5,456 bases of DNA from the NCBI GenBank assembly GCA_016209995.1, contig JACQVC010000346.1, positions 1 to 5,456 on the forward strand. The letters are read 5' to 3'. Positions 1 to 5,433 of the stretch are shown in pieces. Position 1 is the stretch's first letter. Every line of letters begins with the position of its first letter. The position numbers and the translations under genes are program-made. The DNA is from Gemmatimonadota bacterium. GTDB lineage: Bacteria > Gemmatimonadota > Gemmatimonadetes > Longimicrobiales > Gaopeijiaceae. The notes under the pieces are model-generated. The model saw only the letters and a list, made by a program, of their open reading frames with translations, did no database searches and was not told where the DNA came from.

Positions 1-635
1 CAGGCGCCGTGGCTCTGATCGAAGTCGAAGTCCGGGACGGGCTCGGGTTCGGTCAGGTCGTACGCGGGCGTCTGGTCGAGATCGAGATCGTGCTCGGTAT
101 CGAGCTGGAGGTGGTGCTGGGGCGGAGCGCGTGCGGGGGAGAGGGGCGGCGGCGTATCCGGCAGGCCGAGGTGGCGGAGGAGCGGGCCGGAGGGTGGGTC
201 CTGGGTAAGGAAGGCGAGGATGCGCATGTCGGCGCCGCAGTCGGGGCAGCGGAGGGGGAAGACCTCGTAGATGCGCGCCAGGAGACGGGCCCAGCGGGAG
301 CGAGCGGCGGCCCGGGTGGGGTCCGAAGGAGCGACGTCCTGCCGCAGCGGGTGCGGCGCAGCGAGCGGGTCAGCGGGGTCTGCGGGTTGCCCGCGCGGGC
401 CGGGCAGCGCGTCGGAGCTGCTCTGGTCGCGGCCCATGGCGACGACGTGCTCGCGCAGGCGCGCGTTCGGCGCGAGGACACCGTGGTAGCGGTGCCGGTG
501 GACGCGGGGCGGCGGGATGAGGCGCGCGAGGGCGGCGAGGAACTCGAGGGGCGAGAGGGCGAGGATCGTACGGCCGTCGGGCGTGGGCCGCGCCGGTTGG
601 TAGAGGACCTGCCGGAGCGAGACACGGTGACCTCG
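1..635 (-). pseudogene. IS91-family (Y2/HUH) transposase, C-terminal remnant, 5'-truncated and running off the left edge
   Basis: Reading leftwards from 635 there are 211 open codons that resemble the C-terminal third of IS91-type transposases. Visible landmarks, numbered from the first codon after the stop, are PARPTPDGRT (14-23), SPLEFLAALARLIPPPR (28-44), the family-typical HRYHGVLAPNARLR (48-61), RWARLLARIYEVFPLRCPDCG (114-134) with a CxxC zinc-type motif, then MRILAFL (137-143), and a proline- and acid-rich tail ending DFDFDQSHGA. The last two bases in the window would begin a TGN codon, so the natural stop may lie just outside. TAG (636-638) and TAA (645-647) sit in frame immediately upstream and no plausible start codon exists. 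In this family the HUH metal-binding motif and the YxxxY nicking tyrosines lie further N-terminal. They are absent, so the product cannot be an active rolling-circle transposase. I recognise the family from its motifs; the exact left limit of homology (about 600-635) is uncertain. Confidence 0.8.
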
Positions 636-701
636 CTACGCTGGTTAGGGATACTTGCGCGCCTGCGTTGGAGTGTAGTTGCCTCCCGGGGCCGAGGGCG
701 T
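636..701. other. 66-bp junction between the lipoprotein gene and the transposase remnant
   Basis: This gap separates the TAG stop of the small lipoprotein gene from the first open codon of the transposase remnant. It contains two stop codons in the transposase frame. I see no further transposase motif in any minus-strand frame, so the truncation breakpoint probably lies here or just inside 600-635. A GC-rich segment at 682-700 can form only a short imperfect stem and is not followed by a T-run on the minus strand, so it is not called as a terminator. No target duplication or inverted terminal repeat is visible, which agrees with IS91-type elements lacking them. Confidence 0.45.
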
Positions 702-965
702 CTACCTGTCGTGGCGCCTCTTGCAAACCCGGTTGAAGGCTTCCACCGGCATCTTTCCGTCTCTGACGAGCCTCTCCAGCAGTTCGCAAGGCGGGCCGGG
801 CTCCCGACCTGTGCAGTCTTCTGTGTCGCACGAGTCGTCGTCCCCGGCCGTCGCTGAGAAGGCGACGGCAGGATCGTCGGCGGCCGGCGCGACTGGATCC
901 GCGGCTGAACAGGCGCTGATTCCGAGCGCGAGCAGTAAGAGCGCGCAACCGATGTGTCTGGACAT
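702..965 (-). CDS. Small cysteine-rich lipoprotein of unknown function (87 aa)
   Basis: The ATG at 965-963 opens an 87-residue frame ending in TAG. The N-terminus is a clear type II export signal: MSRH, a hydrophobic core (GCALLLLALG), then the lipobox I-S-A-C with the acylated cysteine at residue 19. The mature part is about 69 residues. It starts with an Ala/Pro/Asp-rich linker (20-42), then has an acidic stretch with Cys46 and Cys51, and ends in a basic, probably helical tail (about 61-87) containing Cys81, with Cys60 just before it. Four cysteines remain after the lipidated one, enough for two disulfides in an oxidising compartment. Only 16 bases separate it from the stop of the RCC1 protein gene, so co-transcription is likely. 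The Shine-Dalgarno is weak (GGGACGG-like, about 5 bases before the ATG). I do not recognise a family. The frame is open further upstream, but that part overlaps the RCC1 repeats and lacks an export signal, so this ATG is preferred. Confidence 0.8.
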   Translation of the reverse strand: MSRHIGCALLLLALGISACSAADPVAPAADDPAVAFSATAGDDDSCDTEDCTGREPGPPCELLERLVRDGKMPVEAFNRVCKRRHDR

Positions 966-981
966 CGAGCCGTCCCGGCTT

Positions 982-3900
982 TTACGGGTACTTGATGACC
1001 TGCTTCGGATAGTAATAGACGTTGCCTGAAGCACCGTCTCCGATCTGCCCCGAATCGTTGCTGCCCCAGCAGTACGCCTTGCCGTTGACGGCCACGGCGC
1101 AGGTGTGAGTGATGCCTGCACTGACGTGGGTGAAGGCCACGCTCTGGTCTCGCACGCGCACCGGGGCCAGCGAGCCGTTGTTCGTGCCGTCGCCGAGCCG
1201 ACCGTAGTCGTTGCCGCCCCAGCACCAGGCACCGCCGCTAGTGTCAAGCGCGCAGTTGTAGTAGTTACCCGCCGCAATCCCAGTCACCGTTCCGAGGGCC
1301 ACGGGTACGGGCTCTAATCGGGAGTTGTTGTCGCCGGTTCCGAGCACCGGACCATAGCCCCAGCAGTATGCGCGGTCGTCGTCGCCAATGGCGCACGTGT
1401 GGTATTCGCCCGCTGTGATGGCCTTGTAGCCACGGCCACCGGCGACGAGTACAGGTGTGAAGCTGGTGTTGTCGCTCCCGTCACCCCGCGCGCCGTACGT
1501 GTTCAAGCCCCAGCAGTACGCGGCGTGGTTCGGCTGCGTCGAGATGGCGCAGGTGTGGCCCGCCCCTGCCGCGATCGCGGAGAAGCGCAGGTTACCCGCG
1601 ACGAGGACGGGCGAGTAGGATGCGTTGTTGCTGCCATCACCTCTCTGGCCGTGGATGTTGAGACCCCAACAGTACGCCTGGCCATCTGTGGTGAGCGCGC
1701 ACGTGTGGTAATAGCCGGCCGAGATCGCGGTGAAGCTCAACCCGCCCGATACGGGTACTGGCGTGTAGGAAGCGTTGTTGTTGCCATCGCCCAGCTGACC
1801 CCAGCGGTTGTCCCCCCAGCAGTACGCCTTTCCATCGTGCAACAGACCACATGTATGCCTGTAATCCCCATGGCTGGTCGTGATCACGCGGAACGAGTAG
1901 TTCCCCAACACCGCTCTGGGTGTAGGCCTATTTCCACCCGTAGTGCCGAGTTGTCCGGAGACGTTGTTGCCCCAGCAGTAGACGGTACTCGTCGCGTTGC
2001 CGCTCACCCCGCACGTGTACTCCGATCCCGCGCTGATGGCGGAGAAGTCACCCACGACGGTGATCGCGATGCTCGCCTCGAGGCCATCCACGTGTGCGGT
2101 CAACGTCGTCGAGCCGAGCTGCAGCGCGCGCACGTTGGTGGAGAAAATTGAAGGCGCGGGGGCAGCGCAACACCAGTAGGTGGCGCCCGACACGCCGATG
2201 ACGCCGCCCGGAACCGTAGACCATTCCATCGTCTTCGGCCCGCCGGTCGGACGGCCGAACGCATCCAGAAGTTCGACCCCGACACCGCTCGACTGATCCA
2301 CCTCGAGGGTGAAGTCGGACTGTTGGAATCGGATCGAGCTCACCGGCTGGGGCTGAACGGTGAGCGTCAAGGGCGACGAGGAGATACCACCCGGCGCCGA
2401 AGCCTCTGGAACGAACGCCTGGACCGTTAGACTGCCCGGAGTCATGACAGCCGTCGCCGTCAAGGAGGTCCCATCGATCTTTATCAGCAGGCCGCCTGTC
2501 GACGAATACGACCACGTGACCGGCCGACCGGTGATGACGCGCTGTCTTGAATCGCGCACCGTCGCTGTGAGCGTAGCCGACTCGTACAACAGGACGCTCT
2601 TGGGTCCGTCGATCGTAACCGAGGCGGCGGCAACAGGCTGGAGGAGCACCTTCGCGCTACTGCTCTTACCGCTCACAGGATCAGCCACCGTAATGACGGT
2701 GAAGCCGCCGTTCAGATTCACCCGCTCAACGGTCGCGCTGGCATCGCCGGAGGGCGGCTGCTCGATGGTCGCGACGCTCGGATCGGAACTGGACCAGGTG
2801 AGGTACCGATCGGTAATCGGAGCGCCGCTGCCATCCGCCAATACCTCGAACGCGGTCAGATCCACCACGTCATTGGCGGGGAGCACGACTGCCTCCTCTG
2901 GAGCCAGCCTGATGTTCGAAAGTTTTCTCAGCACACGGATGATCGCGCTGCCGGTTTGTCCTCCCGCAGCCGCCGTAATCGAGGTGGTACCTGGCGCAAT
3001 GGCCGTCACCAGACCCTCGGCGCTGACGGTGGCAATGCTCTCGTCCTGGCCGCCCCACGAGACCGGTCGATTCAGCGCTTGTCCGCTCGCCGCGCGCGGG
3101 GTGGCGGCCAGCTGCAGCGTCTGTCCCACTTCCAGCGTGGCGGTCGACGGCGTGACCTCCACCGCTGCAACGGAGGCCTCGATCGTGATCTGCGCGGATG
3201 CGGAAACGCCCTCGGATGTCGCGGTGATGGTGACCACGCCTGGCGCGACGGCGGTCACGAGACCGATGCCGTCTACCGCCGCGAGATTCTGGTCCGAGCT
3301 GGACCATGTCACGGGCCTGTTCAGCGCGTTCCCGCTGGCGTCGCGCGGCGTTGCCGTGAGCTGCAATGTCTGTCGCTCCTCGATTGTTGCGGAAGAGGGC
3401 GAGACGGTGACGGAGGCGACCCGCTTGGCTCGGCCGCCATACGCACTGAAGCCCATGATCGAGGCAGCAATCGTGTTGGTCTCGGCGTCCACAACGCTGC
3501 CCGGGACCTCCGACCAGGCGCCGTCGATGAGCTTGTGTATGGCCAGCTCGCTCTCGCGCACATTCGCAGGGACATTGGCCTGCGCGTAGGCGATCGTGAC
3601 CGTGACCGGCTGGGCAAACCGCATCCCATCGGGGAGGAAATCGAACGCCGTTCCTGCGAGGTAGAATGCATCGTCCGGCAACGCATCAGCCGGGGGTTGG
3701 ATACCGATTGCGGTTTCCTCCGGAACAGCACCCAGCGGAATCAAAAGCGTCACCCGGCCGTCGCTGCTGCGGACGGTTCCTCCCTCGCGCCCGATGAACG
3801 CGATACCGGTCCCCTCCTGGATGCGGAACTTGATCGGCAGCGTGCTGCCGGACACGAGCCCGACAAAACGCTGCGAGTCGACGTTCTTCAGCTCGTTGCC

Positions 3901-4329
3901 GCTGCGCACGACGTCCACGTCCGCGCGACCCAGCTCGATCGAGCCGAGCAGGACACGGATTCGATAGGTCTTCGCCGGATCGAGGCCGAACTGCCCCGTG
4001 CGCCAGTTCACCACGTAGAGCTCCTCCTCGGGAACGACGCGCACGGTCTCGGAGCCTGGACCGGTGGCCATGGTATACGTGGCGATGACCGCCACACATG
4101 CTCCCTCCCACGCGCAGATCTGGACCGTCGGCTTCGGTGATCCATCGAATTTTCCGCTGAACTGCGGAGCGCGAACGAGCGGCGGGAGGAAGAAGAAGTG
4201 CGGGTTACCACTCCGCGCACCGTCCATGATCTCGAAGCTCGGGCCCTCGGGGAGCGGCAGCTCCGAGGGGCTGTCGCACGTCGCAGTGAAAATCACAATG
4301 CCGGCCAGAGCGACAGCGACCCAGCGCAT
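982..4329 (-). CDS. Large secreted or lipid-anchored surface protein: N-terminal module, ZU5-like, five Ig-like domains and a seven-repeat RCC1 propeller (1115 aa)
   Basis: The ATG start is fixed by an AGGAGG seven bases upstream. Residues 1-17 are an export signal. Cys18 could be lipidated, but the residues before it (T-A-T) fit the lipobox poorly, so a plain signal peptide is possible. Residues 27-172 form an N-terminal module with FFFLPPLV (45-52), a C72/C78 pair and TLPIKFRI (163-170). Residues 174-299 resemble a ZU5 domain (GGTV…DGRVTLLIPLGAVPEET). Two Big_2-type domains follow (303-384, 387-466; pattern TLQLTATPRDASG…VTWSSSD…GLVTAVAPG), then three more divergent Ig-like domains (about 469-564, 566-659, 662-758). 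Residues 762-1115 are seven RCC1 repeats of about 47-53 residues, the number that closes one propeller. A stalk presenting a propeller outside the cell is the natural inference, probably for binding a protein or glycan. The ligand is unknown. There is no catalytic motif, so I assign no enzymatic role. It lies 125 bases downstream of a LuxR-type regulator gene. Confidence 0.95.
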   Translation of the reverse strand: MRWVAVALAGIVIFTATCDSPSELPLPEGPSFEIMDGARSGNPHFFFLPPLVRAPQFSGKFDGSPKPTVQICAWEGACVAVIATYTMATGPGSETVRVVPEEELYVVNWRTGQFGLDPAKTYRIRVLLGSIELGRADVDVVRSGNELKNVDSQRFVGLVSGSTLPIKFRIQEGTGIAFIGREGGTVRSSDGRVTLLIPLGAVPEETAIGIQPPADALPDDAFYLAGTAFDFLPDGMRFAQPVTVTIAYAQANVPANVRESELAIHKLIDGAWSEVPGSVVDAETNTIAASIMGFSAYGGRAKRVASVTVSPSSATIEERQTLQLTATPRDASGNALNRPVTWSSSDQNLAAVDGIGLVTAVAPGVVTITATSEGVSASAQITIEASVAAVEVTPSTATLEVGQTLQLAATPRAASGQALNRPVSWGGQDESIATVSAEGLVTAIAPGTTSITAAAGGQTGSAIIRVLRKLSNIRLAPEEAVVLPANDVVDLTAFEVLADGSGAPITDRYLTWSSSDPSVATIEQPPSGDASATVERVNLNGGFTVITVADPVSGKSSSAKVLLQPVAAASVTIDGPKSVLLYESATLTATVRDSRQRVITGRPVTWSYSSTGGLLIKIDGTSLTATAVMTPGSLTVQAFVPEASAPGGISSSPLTLTVQPQPVSSIRFQQSDFTLEVDQSSGVGVELLDAFGRPTGGPKTMEWSTVPGGVIGVSGATYWCCAAPAPSIFSTNVRALQLGSTTLTAHVDGLEASIAITVVGDFSAISAGSEYTCGVSGNATSTVYCWGNNVSGQLGTTGGNRPTPRAVLGNYSFRVITTSHGDYRHTCGLLHDGKAYCWGDNRWGQLGDGNNNASYTPVPVSGGLSFTAISAGYYHTCALTTDGQAYCWGLNIHGQRGDGSNNASYSPVLVAGNLRFSAIAAGAGHTCAISTQPNHAAYCWGLNTYGARGDGSDNTSFTPVLVAGGRGYKAITAGEYHTCAIGDDDRAYCWGYGPVLGTGDNNSRLEPVPVALGTVTGIAAGNYYNCALDTSGGAWCWGGNDYGRLGDGTNNGSLAPVRVRDQSVAFTHVSAGITHTCAVAVNGKAYCWGSNDSGQIGDGASGNVYYYPKQVIKYP
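985..2046 (-). repeat. Seven tandem RCC1 repeats with an in-register cysteine pair in every blade
   Basis: The repeats begin at residues 762, 813, 866, 916, 968, 1015 and 1066 of the large protein. The shared pattern is F-x-x-I-S-A-G-x-x-H-T-C, 9-11 residues, C-W-G, N-x-x-G-Q-x-G-D-G, T-P-V-x-V. On DNA this gives a block related to CCCCAGCAGTACGC (plus strand) beginning at 1064, 1217, 1358, 1508, 1664, 1814 and 1970, spaced 141-156 bases and always by a multiple of three. Cysteine pairs are 773/785, 827/837, 877/887, 927/939, 979/989, 1026/1036 and 1077/1087. Repeat 5 is shortened and lacks the usual N-x-x-G-Q turn. Repeat 1 has TTGGNR where the others have GDG-type turns. Repeats 3 and 4 are very alike (GLN…GDGS…PVLVAG), suggesting a later duplication. 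This is a protein-coding repeat array inside the gene, not a separate element. Confidence 0.93.
2932..3423 (-). repeat. Tandem pair of Big_2-type Ig-like domains
   Basis: Two consecutive domains of about 80 residues (303-384 and 387-466 of the large protein) repeat the same pattern: V-x-V-x-P-S-x-A-T, T-L-Q-L-x-A-T-P-R, A-S-G-x-A-L-N-R-P-V, G-L-V-T-A-x-A-P-G and a closing I-T-A strand. The exact phrase ALNRPV occurs in both, which points to an internal duplication. The three following Ig-like domains keep the hydrophobic alternation and, in the third, TWSSSD. They are otherwise diverged and were probably not part of the same recent duplication. In known surface proteins such domains act mainly as spacers or adhesion modules. 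Confidence 0.85.
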
Positions 4330-4336
4330 AACCCTG

Positions 4337-4342
4337 CCTCCT
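4337..4342 (-). promoter_or_regulatory. Strong Shine-Dalgarno of the RCC1 surface protein gene
   Basis: The minus strand reads AGGAGG here (CCTCCT on the plus strand), seven bases before the ATG at 4329-4327. It is the best ribosome binding site in the window and settles the start codon of the large protein. Confidence 0.88.
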
Positions 4343-4381
4343 GAACGCTTACGACAGCCTGAGGGGTGAGCGGCATTCGCT

Positions 4382-4399
4382 CTCGGTTATCGAGCCGAG
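4382..4399. promoter_or_regulatory. Inverted repeat CTCGG-8-CCGAG upstream of the surface protein gene (possible operator)
   Basis: Perfect 5-bp arms are separated by 8 bases (TTATCGAG on the plus strand), beginning 53 bases upstream of the surface protein ATG. It lies 5 bases from a second, larger inverted repeat. Its position in the only sizeable intergenic gap fits an operator or a 5'-leader hairpin. The arms are short and GC-rich, so chance is a real alternative. Confidence 0.35.
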
Positions 4400-4404
4400 C
4401 GATA

Positions 4405-4425
4405 CCACAGGAAACAATGCTGTGG
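4405..4425. promoter_or_regulatory. Inverted repeat CCACAG-9-CTGTGG in the intergenic gap (operator or weak terminator)
   Basis: Perfect 6-bp arms flank a 9-base AT-richer spacer. The repeat starts 30 bases after the stop of the 230-residue LuxR-type regulator and ends 76 bases before the ATG of the surface protein. There is no T-run after it on the minus strand (TATCGC follows), which argues against a classical intrinsic terminator. LuxR/GerE proteins bind dyad sites as dimers, so an operator for one of the two upstream regulators is a plausible inference. Nothing in the sequence proves it. Confidence 0.45.
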
Positions 4426-4454
4426 CCGAGAACCGGGCGCATGGGCAGTTTGAC

Positions 4455-5147
4455 CTATTTTTCAGTGTGTTTCCTGCGTCCGCTCTCCAGCACCCGCGCC
4501 GCGACCTCCGCCCGCGAATGCACACCGAGCTTCGCCAGCACGCGTTCGGTATGACGGCGCGCCGTGTGGGGGCTGATCGACAGCGCCGATGCGACCTCGA
4601 CGTTCGAGCTGCCCTGCGCGAGCAGCAGGGCAACCCGGCTCTCCTGGGAGGAGAGTCCAAAGCACACGCGTAGCTCGGCCAGGGAAGGAAACGGCGTGTC
4701 CGCACGCGCCTTGATCGCGATCAACAGACAAGGTCCAGAGCCCAGCAGGTTCAGCCCGATGTAGCTGCCTCGCATCCAGTGGCGCACGCCGGAGCTGCGC
4801 AGCTCGCGTGCGGCGAGCTCCACGACGTCGGCCCCACGTGGCTTCCGCCGCAGCACACGCCACGCGAGCCTCTCCGCGAACGCCTGCAGCTCCCTTCCGA
4901 CGCGCTCCCCGTCACCGCGGCTCCCCAGAGTATCTCGGAGCCATCGATTCGCGTGGATGGGTCCGCGTGACAAATCCCAGAAGAGCAGCCCTACGGTGAC
5001 CGCGTCCAGCGCGCGCAGGAACGTCTCGTGATCGGCGGTCCGACCGGTGCGCGACTCGGCAGCAAGTGCGCGGAGCAATGAATCCGCCGCCGGCCTTCTC
5101 GGCATCGTCAAGGTCGCACCGTTCTGACGCGGGACGGACGCCGGCAC
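4455..5147 (-). CDS. LuxR/GerE-family transcriptional regulator with a probable PAS-like N-terminal domain (230 aa)
   Basis: The C-terminal 65 residues (about 157-222) are a typical GerE/LuxR helix-turn-helix: CFGLSSQES with the usual glutamate at 169, VALLLAQG, SNVEVASAL, then SISPHTARRHTERVLAKLGV as turn and recognition helix, and SRAEVAARVLE. Residues 40-147 look like a PAS-type sensor: a helix ETFLRALDAV, strands TVGLLFWDLSRGPIHANRWL, a helical stretch 80-100 and closing strands RHWMRGSYIGL and PCLLIAIKA. No phospho-acceptor receiver pattern is present, so ligand or redox sensing is more likely than phosphorelay control. The first start is a GTG six bases after the TAG of the upstream LuxR gene, which suggests translational coupling. 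An alternative ATG at 5105-5103 would remove 14 residues. Neither has a Shine-Dalgarno. The surface protein gene lies downstream on the same strand and is a candidate target. Confidence 0.9.
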   Translation of the reverse strand: MPASVPRQNGATLTMPRRPAADSLLRALAAESRTGRTADHETFLRALDAVTVGLLFWDLSRGPIHANRWLRDTLGSRGDGERVGRELQAFAERLAWRVLRRKPRGADVVELAARELRSSGVRHWMRGSYIGLNLLGSGPCLLIAIKARADTPFPSLAELRVCFGLSSQESRVALLLAQGSSNVEVASALSISPHTARRHTERVLAKLGVHSRAEVAARVLESGRRKHTEK

Positions 5148-5153
5148 CAGGGA

Positions 5154-5420
5154 CTACGCCGCCGCACCCGAGCCGACCGCGACCTGCAGAGTCTCGAGCA
5201 GCGCTGCAGCGACCTGTGCACGTGAGCGAATGTCGAGCTTCCCCAGGATGTTCTCGGTGTGATGACGTGCCGTGTGCGGGCTGATGAAGAGCGCGGCCGC
5301 AATCTCTGCGTTCGACCTGCCGCAGGCGAGGAATCGCGCAACCTGGTTTTCCTTGCGTGAGAGACCGAAGCACTCTCGCAGCAAGGAGTCGGGTGGCAGC
5401 CACTTCGTATCGGGCATCAT
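5154..5420 (-). CDS. Free-standing LuxR/GerE helix-turn-helix protein (88 aa)
   Basis: This short gene encodes little more than a GerE-type DNA-binding domain (residues 14-77): LRECFGLSRKEN, VARFLACG, SNAEIAAALFISPHTARHHTENILGKL, SRAQVAAALLE, with a short Ala/Gly-rich tail. There is no receiver, PAS or autoinducer-binding domain. It is not simply cut by the window edge: an in-frame TGA lies at 5447-5445, only 24 bases before the start, and AAGGAAG precedes the ATG. A second ATG follows directly, so the protein may begin one residue later. Over 64 aligned residues 40 are identical to the HTH of the next gene, marking the two as tandem paralogues. Its stop is six bases before the GTG of that gene, so they form an operon. 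It probably binds DNA without a sensor input, or pairs with its larger paralogue. The partner idea is inference. Confidence 0.87.
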   Translation of the reverse strand: MMPDTKWLPPDSLLRECFGLSRKENQVARFLACGRSNAEIAAALFISPHTARHHTENILGKLDIRSRAQVAAALLETLQVAVGSGAAA

Positions 5421-5426
5421 CGCGCG

Positions 5427-5433
5427 CTTCCTT
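5427..5433 (-). promoter_or_regulatory. Shine-Dalgarno of the 88-aa LuxR-type gene
   Basis: The minus strand reads AAGGAAG, six bases before the ATG at 5420-5418. With the in-frame TGA at 5447-5445 it supports a genuine short gene rather than a fragment of a longer regulator. Only 23 more bases lie to the right in the window, so the promoter cannot be assessed. Confidence 0.7.

Noticed and set aside
682..700. Intrinsic terminator after the lipoprotein gene
   Set aside because: The GC-rich segment forms only a four-base-pair or interrupted stem and no T-run follows on the minus strand.
9..857. Long open frame on the plus strand (282 codons)
   Set aside because: It lies antisense to the transposase remnant and the lipoprotein gene. 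Its product is low-complexity Arg/Gly/Glu/Val sequence with no motif, as expected for a GC-rich shadow frame.
53..1225. Long open frame on the minus strand (390 codons)
   Set aside because: It is out of frame with the RCC1 gene, the lipoprotein gene and the transposase remnant, all of which have recognisable domains. Its translation is Arg/Ser/Pro-rich and without motifs.
1064..1983. Regularly spaced identical blocks that could suggest a CRISPR or DNA repeat array
   Set aside because: The spacing is 141-156 bases, always a multiple of three, and the blocks encode A-Y-C-W-G of the RCC1 repeats. It is protein repeat structure.
985..2046. Guanine-nucleotide exchange role suggested by the RCC1 name
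   Set aside because: That role belongs to eukaryotic RCC1 acting on Ran. Here the repeats are in an exported, cysteine-rich bacterial protein with no Ran-like partner, so only the fold is transferred.
2360..3589. Antisense frame opposite the Ig-like domains (409 codons)
   Set aside because: The minus-strand frame here encodes clear Big_2-type domains. The antisense product is a Ser/Thr/Ala-rich mirror of that repeat structure with no independent start signal.
2956..4140. Second antisense frame on the plus strand (394 codons)
   Set aside because: It overlaps the ZU5-like and Ig-like coding region and the frame above, and shows no domain, signal peptide or ribosome binding site.
4330..4454. 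A sigma-70-like promoter for the surface gene (TTGTTT … GATAAC on the minus strand)
   Set aside because: The spacing between the two hexamers is 20 bases and both are poor matches, so I cannot support a promoter call.
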